Shown here in pieces: positions 1 through 6,611 of a DNA stretch of 11,461 nt (position 1 is its first letter; each line of letters begins with the position of its first letter). The notes under the pieces are model-generated. The model saw only the letters and a list, made by a program, of their open reading frames with translations, was not told where the DNA came from and searched no databases. Origin of the DNA: JBIKWN01 sp044376365 (lineage in GTDB: Bacteria; Bdellovibrionota_C; UBA2361; JBIKWN01); contig JBILLA010000065.1 of assembly GCA_044376365.1 (NCBI GenBank), forward strand, positions 1 through 11,461. Direction: 5' to 3'. The position numbers and the translations under genes are program-made.

Positions 1-452
1 TGCTTACTGAAGCAGTAACTATTGAGAGCTATGCGGAAGCGATTACCAACGCTCTACAAGAATACTTGGTACCACTAGGGAACTTTACGTTTTATACAGA
101 ACCAGGACGCATCATTGTGAATGATGCGATGCATGTTGCTGTATCGGTCGTCGATGTAAAAAACCAACAGTGTGTCATCACTGATGGTGGCACCAATATC
201 GTCGGATTTGAGCGATTTGAGTTTGACTATTTTCCCGTCATTAATCTATCAAACCCATCACGCACTGAGCGTGAAGCTACGGTGTATGGCTCACTTTGTA
301 TGCCGCAAGATTACTGGGGCAAATATGCATTTAGTGCAGAGTTTCGCGAAGGTGATCGAATTATTATTCCTTACCAAGGCGCGCTCACCTATGCCAATAT
401 GAATGATTTCATCAAAGGTCGTGCTCCTGTCTTTATCCTCAATAAACCATGA
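1..452 (+). CDS. PLP-dependent decarboxylase, fold III (DapDC/ODC/CANSDC-like), C-terminal part
   Basis: The reading frame is open from base 3, so the true start lies upstream; 149 residues are visible. They match the C-terminal half of alanine-racemase-fold (group IV) decarboxylases, which remove the alpha-carboxyl of diamino or basic amino acids using pyridoxal phosphate. The EPGR motif (visible residues 33-36), which holds the PLP phosphate in this family, is followed by the beta-domain. Near the C-terminus, GSLCMPQDYWG carries a Cys (residue 99) and an Asp (103) where relatives have the active-site Cys and Asp that reach across the dimer. The order C-x3-D, then GD, then an aromatic/Asn-rich tail recalls carboxynorspermidine and siderophore-type decarboxylases more than classical LysA, but the substrate cannot be assigned. 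The stop overlaps the next start as ATGA, implying translational coupling. The PLP-lysine domain is outside the window. Confidence 0.8.
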   Translation, partial: LTEAVTIESYAEAITNALQEYLVPLGNFTFYTEPGRIIVNDAMHVAVSVVDVKNQQCVITDGGTNIVGFERFEFDYFPVINLSNPSRTEREATVYGSLCMPQDYWGKYAFSAEFREGDRIIIPYQGALTYANMNDFIKGRAPVFILNKP

Positions 453-1492
453 GTAGAACCATTACCTCGTACTCGGTTGAACGCGTTCCACTTGAGCTTC
501 GTGAAAGCTACACGATTGCATACCAAACCGTCACAAGCGTCGAAAATGTTTTTTTCACCGTGCACCTCTCTGATGGATACAGAGCATGCGGCGTCTCAGC
601 CCCCGAACCAGAAGTTACTGGTGAAACTATCGAATCGACCGAAATACTGCTCAATACAATCATTCGCGATACCCTTGTTGCATGTAAAACGCCAGCCGAA
701 CTAATAAAGCAATTCCCCGCACTCCGCGAACAGTACCAACAGTATCCTGCAATGCTAGCAAGCATTGATTTTACTCTCCTCTCACTCCGTGCTCATGAAG
801 AAGGGCTCTCGATTGGCGCGCATACAAAAACTATCGGTAAGCACCTACCTACAACAATTACAATCAATATTCATTCCCCAACTGAAACGCTCGAACGTGC
901 ACAGTCCTGGCTCAAGCAAGGGTTTACGATGCTCAAAATCAAGGGGGGTCTTGCTATTGAAGAAGACCTCTCAAAGCTATCGCTGCTTAGAAAAAAGCTT
1001 GGTCAGTCACGACCAATTCTATTCGATGCAAACCAGGGCTACGATGAGGCCGAAGCACGGTACTTTTTGAAAGAATCAAAAAAATTTGAACTCCTTGCAG
1101 TGGAACAACCAGTTGCGAAAGAGGACACTGATCTGCTTTTATCACTTGTCTCTACTACTGGCACGCCAATTATGGCAGATGAATCAGCCTGTTCACTGAA
1201 AGATGTTGCGTATCTTGCAGAAAAAGGAGTGCACTACTTTAACATTAAGCTTATGAAGTGCGGTGGCACTGAGGCAGGACAAGCACTCGCACGTGAAGTC
1301 GTTCGACATGGTCGCCGCCTTATTTTTAGCTGTATGGATGAGTGCGCACTCAGCAACGCTTATTCGCTAGTAACCGCTTTGGCGATACCCCAAGTTACCT
1401 GGGTCGATCTTGATAGCTTTACCGATTATACACACGATCCTTCTCGTGCAAGTATTAAGCTGCATGATGGTCTTTTGAGCGCTGCTATCTGA
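449..1492 (+). CDS. Enolase-superfamily enzyme, probable dipeptide (L-Ala-D/L-Glu type) epimerase
   Basis: This 347-residue protein of the muconate-lactonizing subgroup has a capping domain (about 1-125) and a TIM barrel. The catalytic set is complete: Lys163-x-Lys165 (KIK), metal ligands Asp193 (DANQG), Glu219 (VEQP) and Asp244 (ADES), and the second general base Lys267 (NIKLMKCGG). Near the C-terminus is Asp320-Leu-Asp322, the DxD pair that in dipeptide epimerases holds the amino group of the substrate. That favours dipeptide epimerase over N-succinylamino-acid racemase or OSB synthase. Known members invert the alpha-carbon of the second residue of dipeptides such as L-Ala-D-Glu, often in murein peptide recycling. 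The actual dipeptide is unknown here; SCMDE (294-298) replaces the commoner GCMxES-like strand, which may alter specificity. The start overlaps the decarboxylase stop by four bases. Cytoplasmic. Confidence 0.85.
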   Translation: MSRTITSYSVERVPLELRESYTIAYQTVTSVENVFFTVHLSDGYRACGVSAPEPEVTGETIESTEILLNTIIRDTLVACKTPAELIKQFPALREQYQQYPAMLASIDFTLLSLRAHEEGLSIGAHTKTIGKHLPTTITINIHSPTETLERAQSWLKQGFTMLKIKGGLAIEEDLSKLSLLRKKLGQSRPILFDANQGYDEAEARYFLKESKKFELLAVEQPVAKEDTDLLLSLVSTTGTPIMADESACSLKDVAYLAEKGVHYFNIKLMKCGGTEAGQALAREVVRHGRRLIFSCMDECALSNAYSLVTALAIPQVTWVDLDSFTDYTHDPSRASIKLHDGLLSAAI

Positions 1493-1496
1493 GCAT

Positions 1497-1516
1497 AGAG
1501 CTCATGATGAGCTTTT
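1497..1516 (+). terminator. Short hairpin between convergent genes, possible terminator
   Basis: A 7-bp stem (AGAGCTC pairing with GAGCTTT, including one G-U pair) closes a 5-base ATGAT loop, and a short T-run extends to 1516. It begins five bases after the epimerase stop. It overlaps the stop codon of the convergent dehydratase gene, so the same dyad could serve both directions. The T-run is only four bases, so strength is doubtful. Confidence 0.4.
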
Positions 1517-1787
1517 ATAAGCCATCAACAAGTGCAATCCAACGGAAATCTTTTTCAGTGACTCCGCCTGCATCATGGGTGGAAAGTTTGAGCGTAACTC
1601 GATTATACACATTCCATATCTCGGCATGATGATCGAGCTGCTCAGAAACAAGTGCTGCGGTCGCAAGAAACGCAAATGCTTCTTTAAAATTTCTAAAGGT
1701 ATATGCGCGCACTAGCTGACCATCTTCATAACGCCACGCTGGATGAGCTTGCAGTGATTGCTGTATCTGATCAGGAGTTAATTTCAT
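1515..1787 (-). CDS. Pterin-4a-carbinolamine dehydratase
   Basis: This 90-residue protein of the PCD/DCoH family is of typical length. The enzyme dehydrates 4a-hydroxytetrahydrobiopterin to quinonoid dihydropterin, recycling the cofactor of aromatic amino-acid hydroxylases. The signature is intact: His53-His54, NVYNRV (59-64), THDAGG (70-75) with His71, and Asp80. The spacings (54 to 71, 71 to 80) match the catalytic His-His/His/Asp of the mammalian enzyme. The start at 1787 gives the usual N-terminus (MKLTPDQIQ) and has a GAAGAG-like ribosome site. An upstream in-frame start at 1898 would only add residues read out of frame from the transporter gene. It follows the MFS stop by two bases (TAATCATG), so it is coupled to it. 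No phenylalanine hydroxylase is nearby; stand-alone copies also occur, some proposed to act in molybdopterin metabolism. Confidence 0.93.
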   Translation of the reverse strand: MKLTPDQIQQSLQAHPAWRYEDGQLVRAYTFRNFKEAFAFLATAALVSEQLDHHAEIWNVYNRVTLKLSTHDAGGVTEKDFRWIALVDGL

Positions 1788-1789
1788 GA

Positions 1790-2989
1790 TTACTCTTCTA
1801 TAAAGGTAAGATCTTTGCCAAAGGTCTCTTGCAAAAATAATAGTGCAATAAAACTCATAATGACAGCAAGCGATGCTGCCATAAGTGCGGCGTGCCAAGG
1901 GTCAAAAAAGTGCTTCCCTTCTGCAAAAATAAGCACAAACAGTGCGGCTGCACCTCGAATCACATTTGGTACAGATGTAGTAACGGTTGCACGAATATTT
2001 GTTCCAAACGATTCAGCAGTCACCGACAGGACCAGTGCCCAGTTTGCAGAGACAAGCCCCAACGTACCTGCAAAGAGGTAGTAGCCAAATGCAGTTGTTG
2101 GAGGGTAGAAGTACCCCAGCAAAATAACGGCAGCAGTACCAAGTATAGAGAACAACGCAGCGCGTCGGCGTTGCCGAAAGTACTGACTGAGTGCACCAAA
2201 AATAAAATCACCGATTGAAATCCCAATATAGCAGCTCACAACTCCCTGTGCGGCTGAGAGGGGATCTGCGATATGAAGTCCTTTCCCAATTTCAGGTGCA
2301 AATGTTGCAACAACATAGACTGTAGAAATAATGGGAAAACCAAGGGCTATACAGGTGATGTAGCGTGCAAAACGACTCCAACTTGATATCAGCAAGAAAA
2401 GATTTCCCTTCTTGATATCCCGTCGCTCTTTGATAGCTGTGAATGCTTCTCCTTCACCAACTTTCACACGAGCAAAGAGTAATAAGAACCCAAGCACTGC
2501 ACCAATAAGATAGCAATCACGCCACGGCACAAACTCTGCAAGGATACCGGCAACAACAGCACCAAACAGACCGACCGCTGTGATAATTGTTGTCCCCCAT
2601 CCACGCTTTGCTGCAGGCATCAGTTCACTCACAAGAGTAATCCCTGCGCCAAGCTCACCTGCTAAACCAAATCCAGCGATGCCGCGATACCATGCATACA
2701 TCTCAGGATGGTCCACAAAGACACATGCAAGGTTAGCGATAGAGTACAAAAAGATAGAGCCATAGAGCACCGATAGCCTGCCAACTTTATCAGCCCACAT
2801 TCCCCAGATAATCCCACCAAGGAGCAGTCCGATAAGCTGAAAGTTAAGAATGCGAACACCCGCAGCAAAGGCATCGGCTTCAGTTAAACCAAGCGCAGCA
2901 AGACTTGGCGTCCTTAGGATGCTAAATAATAAAATATCGAAGACATCAACAAAGTACCCAAGCGCTGCAACGATGATAGCAGCATTCAT
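1790..2989 (-). CDS. MFS transporter (AAHS/MHS/sugar-porter-like)
   Basis: A 399-residue integral membrane protein with about 12 hydrophobic segments, in the inner membrane. Features of the major facilitator superfamily are visible. GYFVDVFD in helix 1 has the membrane Asp typical of metabolite:proton symporters. The helix 2-3 loop motif GMWADKVGRLSVLYG lies at about 63-77. Helix 4 has YRGIAGFGLAGELGAG (101-116) with Arg102 and Glu112, the second half has the ESFGTNIRAT motif (326-335), and the tail reads QETFGKDLTFIEE. This resembles aromatic-acid/metabolite proton symporters and sugar porters; the substrate is not predictable. The N-terminus is short, with helix 1 starting almost at once. 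The gene sits six bases after the SET stop and two bases before the dehydratase start, so it is the middle gene of a three-gene operon. No strong Shine-Dalgarno is seen, suggesting coupled translation. Confidence 0.9.
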   Translation of the reverse strand: MNAAIIVAALGYFVDVFDILLFSILRTPSLAALGLTEADAFAAGVRILNFQLIGLLLGGIIWGMWADKVGRLSVLYGSIFLYSIANLACVFVDHPEMYAWYRGIAGFGLAGELGAGITLVSELMPAAKRGWGTTIITAVGLFGAVVAGILAEFVPWRDCYLIGAVLGFLLLFARVKVGEGEAFTAIKERRDIKKGNLFLLISSWSRFARYITCIALGFPIISTVYVVATFAPEIGKGLHIADPLSAAQGVVSCYIGISIGDFIFGALSQYFRQRRRAALFSILGTAAVILLGYFYPPTTAFGYYLFAGTLGLVSANWALVLSVTAESFGTNIRATVTTSVPNVIRGAAALFVLIFAEGKHFFDPWHAALMAASLAVIMSFIALLFLQETFGKDLTFIEE

Positions 2990-2995
2990 AGGTCG

Positions 2996-3424
2996 TTATC
3001 GAACATCAAAAAAGTCGATAGGATCTTGGTCATCAGGATCCCCATTATAGTTGGTCATAATCTCTTCACCAACAGCGATATCTTTCACTGCATAGAAATC
3101 GACAACGCCTTTATCAAAACGTCGATCAAAGTAAGCGTTTGGCGTATAGGAATGGTTATAGATAGAGCCGTAACCAAGAGCGATTGCAATACCCTCATCC
3201 TCAGGAGCCCATGCGTAGTAATAATTATAGAGCCGTGTTTGATCAATAAGCTTATTTTGCTCAAGTGGCACAAGCACAACTGGTGCACGTTCAATAAGCT
3301 CGCCCTTTTTGATATCACGGGACGCGAACACGCCGCGTCCTTTCACACCAGCATCAGCGACATAGACGGGGCCAATGAAAGAAAGCTCATTGATGGTTTC
3401 GGGAAGGGGCATAACTGCATTCAT
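2996..3424 (-). CDS. SET-domain protein (putative protein-lysine methyltransferase)
   Basis: A 142-residue protein that is almost entirely a SET domain, the S-adenosylmethionine-dependent lysine methyltransferase fold. Visible motifs in order are KGRGVFA (28-34, SET motif I), YGSIYNHSYTPNA (85-97) with the cofactor-binding Asn90-His91, and GEEIMTNYNG (119-128) with the catalytic Tyr126. There is no Cys-rich pre- or post-SET zinc module; the tail is acidic (DPDDQDPIDFFD). Compact SET proteins of this type occur in many bacteria, and their targets are mostly unknown. It is the first gene of the SET-MFS-PCD operon. The start at 3424 is chosen because it lies directly downstream of a TATAAT box; Met5 is an alternative. 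No Shine-Dalgarno precedes it. No histone-like or ribosomal-protein target is encoded nearby. Confidence 0.9.
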   Translation of the reverse strand: MNAVMPLPETINELSFIGPVYVADAGVKGRGVFASRDIKKGELIERAPVVLVPLEQNKLIDQTRLYNYYYAWAPEDEGIAIALGYGSIYNHSYTPNAYFDRRFDKGVVDFYAVKDIAVGEEIMTNYNGDPDDQDPIDFFDVR

Positions 3425-3430
3425 ACTTTA

Positions 3431-3458
3431 ATTATAAAGGATTTATGGTTTAAACCAA
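3431..3458 (-). promoter_or_regulatory. Candidate sigma-70 promoter of the SET-MFS-PCD operon (leaderless)
   Basis: On the minus strand a perfect TATAAT (3431-3436) is preceded, with a 16-bp spacer, by TTGGTT (3453-3458), which matches TTGACA at its first three positions. Six bases separate the -10 box from the SET ATG at 3424. The expected start of transcription therefore falls at or next to the A of the start codon, and the message would be leaderless. This fits the absence of a ribosome-binding site. Confidence 0.5.
3446..3457. promoter_or_regulatory. 12-bp perfect palindrome overlapping the -35 region
   Basis: TGGTTTAAACCA is self-complementary over all 12 bases. It covers the -35 box and the upstream end of the spacer of the candidate SET-operon promoter. 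That is where a repressor operator would sit, but no regulator gene is nearby and only one copy is seen. Confidence 0.3.
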
Positions 3459-3487
3459 GAGTGGATTTGTCCCTCGCATGAGTCAAG

Positions 3488-4201
3488 TCAACCGCCTCTA
3501 GCGATGCTTGGACCATCATACGAAGGGGGGGCCTTTTCCGTAAAGAGCTTCAAGGGATCACCAGCAGTATAATTGCCCGCAACAAGAGCGGCGAGAAGCA
3601 GGAGACTATTTTTTATGCCATGGGAGGCACTGCCAAACGAGTGCAGTAGGGCGGCGTTTCGCGAAAGTTTACGGTACAGGTCCGCATCATGTTTGATGGC
3701 AAGCTTTCGAGCAACATCTGCTTGGAAGTAACGCTCTAAACGATTCGTTCGAGGCATATTCGTTAAGAAATGGAGCTGACTATCCTGAAGGGGCGTACTG
3801 CGCGCAGCTGCAAGCCTCTGAAAAACATGCGCAAGATTTGGCGTTATTTGCGGCTGGAACTCTCCGAGGTAATCAAGATGCGTTGGGAGGTTACGCTCTA
3901 CGAAACGAAAAAGCTTTAAAAGCTTAATAAGTCCACGATTCACTCGCTCGATATCTTTTAAATCAGCAAAATAGATACGGTCGATTGCTCGTAGTGAACG
4001 CTTTGCACGTTCAAGCTGATGATCGAATAGCCGATTGGTAAGTGCTACTCTATGCTCAGGGTAATTCGCTTTATCGACAACAGTTTTAGTAACGCATGCT
4101 GCGCGACGAAAGAATTCACCAGAACTAAAGCAAAGATCACCGAGCGCACCAGTAACGGTGCCAACGACTGCCTGATGTAAAATAGATTTACAACGATTCA
4201 T
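3488..4201 (-). CDS. Hypothetical protein, Arg/Leu-rich, helical
   Basis: A 237-residue protein I do not recognise. The N-terminus (about residues 8-24) is moderately hydrophobic but not a convincing signal peptide. Residues about 48-105 are rich in Arg, Lys and Leu and read as amphipathic helices. A short hydrophobic stretch NSLLLLAALVAG lies near residues 198-209, and the tail is Pro/Gly-rich and probably disordered. Three cysteines (4, 24, 36) cluster at the N-terminus without a metal-binding pattern. It lies between the SET operon and pilU on the same strand, 63 bases before the SET start and 103 bases after the pilU stop, and is probably its own unit. A weak TATATT -10-like box lies upstream, but there is no clear Shine-Dalgarno. 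The long frame with consistent codon choice supports a real gene. Confidence 0.65.
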   Translation of the reverse strand: MNRCKSILHQAVVGTVTGALGDLCFSSGEFFRRAACVTKTVVDKANYPEHRVALTNRLFDHQLERAKRSLRAIDRIYFADLKDIERVNRGLIKLLKLFRFVERNLPTHLDYLGEFQPQITPNLAHVFQRLAAARSTPLQDSQLHFLTNMPRTNRLERYFQADVARKLAIKHDADLYRKLSRNAALLHSFGSASHGIKNSLLLLAALVAGNYTAGDPLKLFTEKAPPSYDGPSIARGG

Positions 4202-4304
4202 AGCGGTATATGAGCTGAATATAACGGGCCTGTAGACTCAGGCGAGCTAGCTCTTATAAAATAAGAGAAAGCAGATCGCTAAGCAAATAAAGCTTTTTGA
4301 GCCC
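4202..4304. other. pilU to hypothetical-gene spacer with two inverted repeats
   Basis: Two small dyads lie here: GCCTG/CAGGC (4228-4232 and 4239-4243, 6-base loop) and CTCTTAT/ATAAGAG (4251-4257 and 4261-4267, 3-base loop). Neither has a following T-run of useful length in the direction of pilU transcription, so I do not call a terminator. The region also has to contain the promoter of the 237-residue gene; the best -10-like box is TATATT on the minus strand, without a good -35. Confidence 0.3.
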
Positions 4305-5459
4305 TTAGTCGAGCTGCAACTCGAGGCGATCCCCTTGCCCCTGCTCGCTGGTCTCTTCAGCTTTTTTGAGGTCAGCGAGCCGTGGCTCCTCAGCGACCTT
4401 CTCATCACTCAATTTGGCACGGAGCCTGACGTTATTGGCGCTATCTGCATTCGTCAGAGCCTCATCAAGGGTAATATTGCCAGCCTTGTAGAGGTCATAG
4501 AGTGCCTGGTCGAAGGTCTGCATACCTACATTGGTACCCTTCTCCATGGCCTCCTTTAGTTCAGTAATTTGCCCTTTCAGAATAAGGTCTTTGATGCGCG
4601 GCGAATCAAGCAGTACTTCCACTGCGGCGATACGTCGATCATCGGTCGTATTCACAAGGCGCTGACTAAGAATACCGCGAAGGTTCATACTGAGCTGCAT
4701 GTATATCTGATTATGACGCTCTACTGGAAAGAAATTCATAATTCGTTCCATAGCTTGGTTTGCATTGTTACTATGCAGTGTCGCAAGACAGAGGTGTCCA
4801 GTCTCTGCAAAAGTAATCGCAGCTTCCATAGCTTCAGCATCGCGAATCTCGCCGATTAAAACGACATCAGGTGCTTGGCGTAAACAGTTCTTGAGTGCGG
4901 TAGCATATGTTTCGGTATCAAGGCCTATCTCACGCTGAGAGATAATCGATTTTTTGTGCTGATGAACAAACTCAATCGGATCTTCAATCGTAATAATATG
5001 CCCTGCACTATTTGTATTACGATGATCAATTAGTGCAGCAAGACTTGTTGACTTTCCGGAACCTGTTGCACCAACTACAAGCACAAGCCCTCGCTTGGTC
5101 ATTGCGACATCTTTAAAAACCGCAGGAAGCCCAAGTTCATCAAGCGTAGGAATCGTTCCTTTAATCTGACGTACAACAACACCAACAGCTCCTCGTTGAC
5201 GATAGGCATTCACACGAAATCGTCCAAGACTCGTATAGTAGAGTGCAAGATTTTGCTCATGGGTCGCTGCAAACGTCTGTTGCTGCTTATCACTCATGAC
5301 GCTTAACGCAAGTGCTTCCGTTTCCTCTGCGGTCAACGAACGAGTCCCTGCGGGACGCAACGTGCCATGGATGCGATACATTGGTGGACTATCTACAGTG
5401 ACATACAGGTCTGAGGCATCGTGCTCGACCATCAGGGATAAAAGCTTTGTGATGTCCAT
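4305..5459 (-). CDS. pilU: Type IV pilus retraction ATPase PilU (PilT paralogue)
   Basis: This 384-residue hexameric GspE/PilT-family ATPase works at the cytoplasmic base of the type IV pilus. PilU assists PilT in pilus retraction and depends on it for activity. The N-terminal PAS-like domain spans about 1-100. The ATPase core has Walker A GATGSGKST (130-138), Asp box ITIEDPIEF (156-164), Walker B with Glu204 (VVLIGEIRD) and His box TGHLCLATLHSNNA (220-233). It is called PilU rather than PilT because the His box continues with NNANQAMERIMNFFP, RLV replaces the usual PilT segment, and the PilT AIRNLIRE motif is absent (RIKDLILKG instead). The charged, low-complexity tail after about residue 345 is also PilU-like. 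It starts 26 bases after the pilT stop, so the two form one operon, and it has its own good ribosome site. Confidence 0.92.
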   Translation of the reverse strand: MDITKLLSLMVEHDASDLYVTVDSPPMYRIHGTLRPAGTRSLTAEETEALALSVMSDKQQQTFAATHEQNLALYYTSLGRFRVNAYRQRGAVGVVVRQIKGTIPTLDELGLPAVFKDVAMTKRGLVLVVGATGSGKSTSLAALIDHRNTNSAGHIITIEDPIEFVHQHKKSIISQREIGLDTETYATALKNCLRQAPDVVLIGEIRDAEAMEAAITFAETGHLCLATLHSNNANQAMERIMNFFPVERHNQIYMQLSMNLRGILSQRLVNTTDDRRIAAVEVLLDSPRIKDLILKGQITELKEAMEKGTNVGMQTFDQALYDLYKAGNITLDEALTNADSANNVRLRAKLSDEKVAEEPRLADLKKAEETSEQGQGDRLELQLD

Positions 5460-5468
5460 TCTACGTTT

Positions 5469-5474
5469 TTCCTT
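5469..5474 (-). promoter_or_regulatory. Shine-Dalgarno for pilU
   Basis: AAGGAA on the minus strand lies 9 bases before the pilU ATG. It supports the start at 5459 and independent translation of pilU within the pilT-pilU message. Confidence 0.65.
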
Positions 5475-5485
5475 ATGAATCTTGA

Positions 5486-6556
5486 TTATCGCTTCTGACG
5501 AGCAAGGGCTTCATCACGCTCCTTAAACAGATCATTGTTACCAGTTTTTTCAATTGCAGTTTCTCGAGTGATAGCTCCTCTATCCACCAGTTCACGTAAA
5601 TGCATTTCGAGAGTCTGCATGCCAACATTTTGTGAAGTTTGCATAACACTTGGCAGCTGGTGAATTTTACCTTCGCGAATAAGGTTACGAACGGCATTCG
5701 TGCCAATCATCACTTCCAAGGCTGCAATTCGACCACCCCCAACTTTTGAACAGAGCGTCTGTGTAATGACACCTTGTATGGATTCAGCAAACATCGCGCG
5801 TACTTGCGCTTGCTGCGTCGGTGGAAACACATCGATAATACGATCGACTGTTTTTGGTGCGCTTGACGTATGCAGCGTACCAAAGACGAGATGTCCTGTT
5901 TCTGCTGCAGTAAGCGCAAGTTGAATCGTTTCAAGATCACGCATCTCACCAACCATAATAATATCGGGATCCTCTCGAAGTGCAGCACGAAGCGCATTTG
6001 CAAATGAGTTCGTATGCGGTCCAACTTCACGCTGATTTACAAGTGATTTTTTTGTCTTATGAACAAACTCGATAGGATCTTCTATGGTAAGAATATGTCC
6101 CTCTTCGTGCTGATTGATGTAATCAATCATTGCAGCAAGAGTCGTTGACTTTCCTGATCCAGTCGGACCCGTCACAAGTACAAGACCTTTCTCTTTACGC
6201 GCAAGTTCAAGGCATACAGGAGGTAAACCAAGTGCTTCTGGAGTTAAAATTGTTGTAGGAATTTTACGAAAGACAGCTCCAACACCACGGTTTTGACGAA
6301 ACACATTGACACGAAACCGTGCAAGCTCTCCAAGATCTATTGAAAAATCGATATCGCTGTATGCTTCAAAGTGCTTACGATTCGTATCCGACATAATGTC
6401 ATACACCATCGCTTGGGTTTCTTCGGCGGTCAAAACAGCTGCTTTGATTTTTTTCATGGCGCCATGTACCCGCACCATGGGTGGCTCGCCCGCCGAAAGG
6501 TGCAGATCTGATGCATCCTGGGCGTGTGCGAATTGTAAAAGTTGGGTTATATCCAT
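5486..6556 (-). CDS. pilT: Type IV pilus retraction ATPase PilT (twitching motility)
   Basis: A 356-residue hexameric motor that hydrolyses ATP to depolymerise type IV pili, driving twitching motility, surface sensing and DNA uptake. Full-length and intact: PAS-like N-domain (about 1-100), Walker A GPTGSGKST (130-138), Asp box LTIEDPIEF (156-164), Walker B with Glu204 (IIMVGEMRD), His box TGHLVFGTLHTSSA (220-233) and AVRNLIRE (288-295). The last is a near-perfect copy of the AIRNLIRE motif needed for retraction by PilT, and it separates PilT from PilB and PilU. It is first in the pilT-pilU pair and divergent from mfd over 55 bases. The start at 6556 gives the canonical N-terminus MDITQLLQFA. 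The ribosome site is weak. No pilin, PilB or PilC gene is in the window. Confidence 0.95.
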   Translation of the reverse strand: MDITQLLQFAHAQDASDLHLSAGEPPMVRVHGAMKKIKAAVLTAEETQAMVYDIMSDTNRKHFEAYSDIDFSIDLGELARFRVNVFRQNRGVGAVFRKIPTTILTPEALGLPPVCLELARKEKGLVLVTGPTGSGKSTTLAAMIDYINQHEEGHILTIEDPIEFVHKTKKSLVNQREVGPHTNSFANALRAALREDPDIIMVGEMRDLETIQLALTAAETGHLVFGTLHTSSAPKTVDRIIDVFPPTQQAQVRAMFAESIQGVITQTLCSKVGGGRIAALEVMIGTNAVRNLIREGKIHQLPSVMQTSQNVGMQTLEMHLRELVDRGAITRETAIEKTGNNDLFKERDEALARQKR

Positions 6557-6611
6557 CTACTTTTGTTTCTAGGGAAATTTCTTAGACCGATCCAGTGTAT
6601 TTCCTCACCAA

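Noticed and set aside
66..452. A TTG start at 66 for the first gene
   Set aside because: The frame is open back to base 3 and the upstream residues fit the decarboxylase fold, so this is an internal codon of a gene truncated by the window edge.
1788..1898. Upstream start extending the pterin dehydratase by 37 residues
   Set aside because: The added residues overlap the transporter gene out of frame, are Cys/Tyr/Arg-rich and unlike the family N-terminus. The start at 1787 gives the normal length.
3026..3481. A 151-codon plus-strand open frame opposite the SET gene
   Set aside because: It is antisense to a gene with clear SET motifs, its translation has no recognisable features, and it runs through the operon's promoter.
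4251..4267. CTCTTAT-AAA-ATAAGAG inverted repeat as a pilU terminator
   Set aside because: The stem is AT-rich with a 3-base loop, and no T-run follows it in the direction of pilU transcription.
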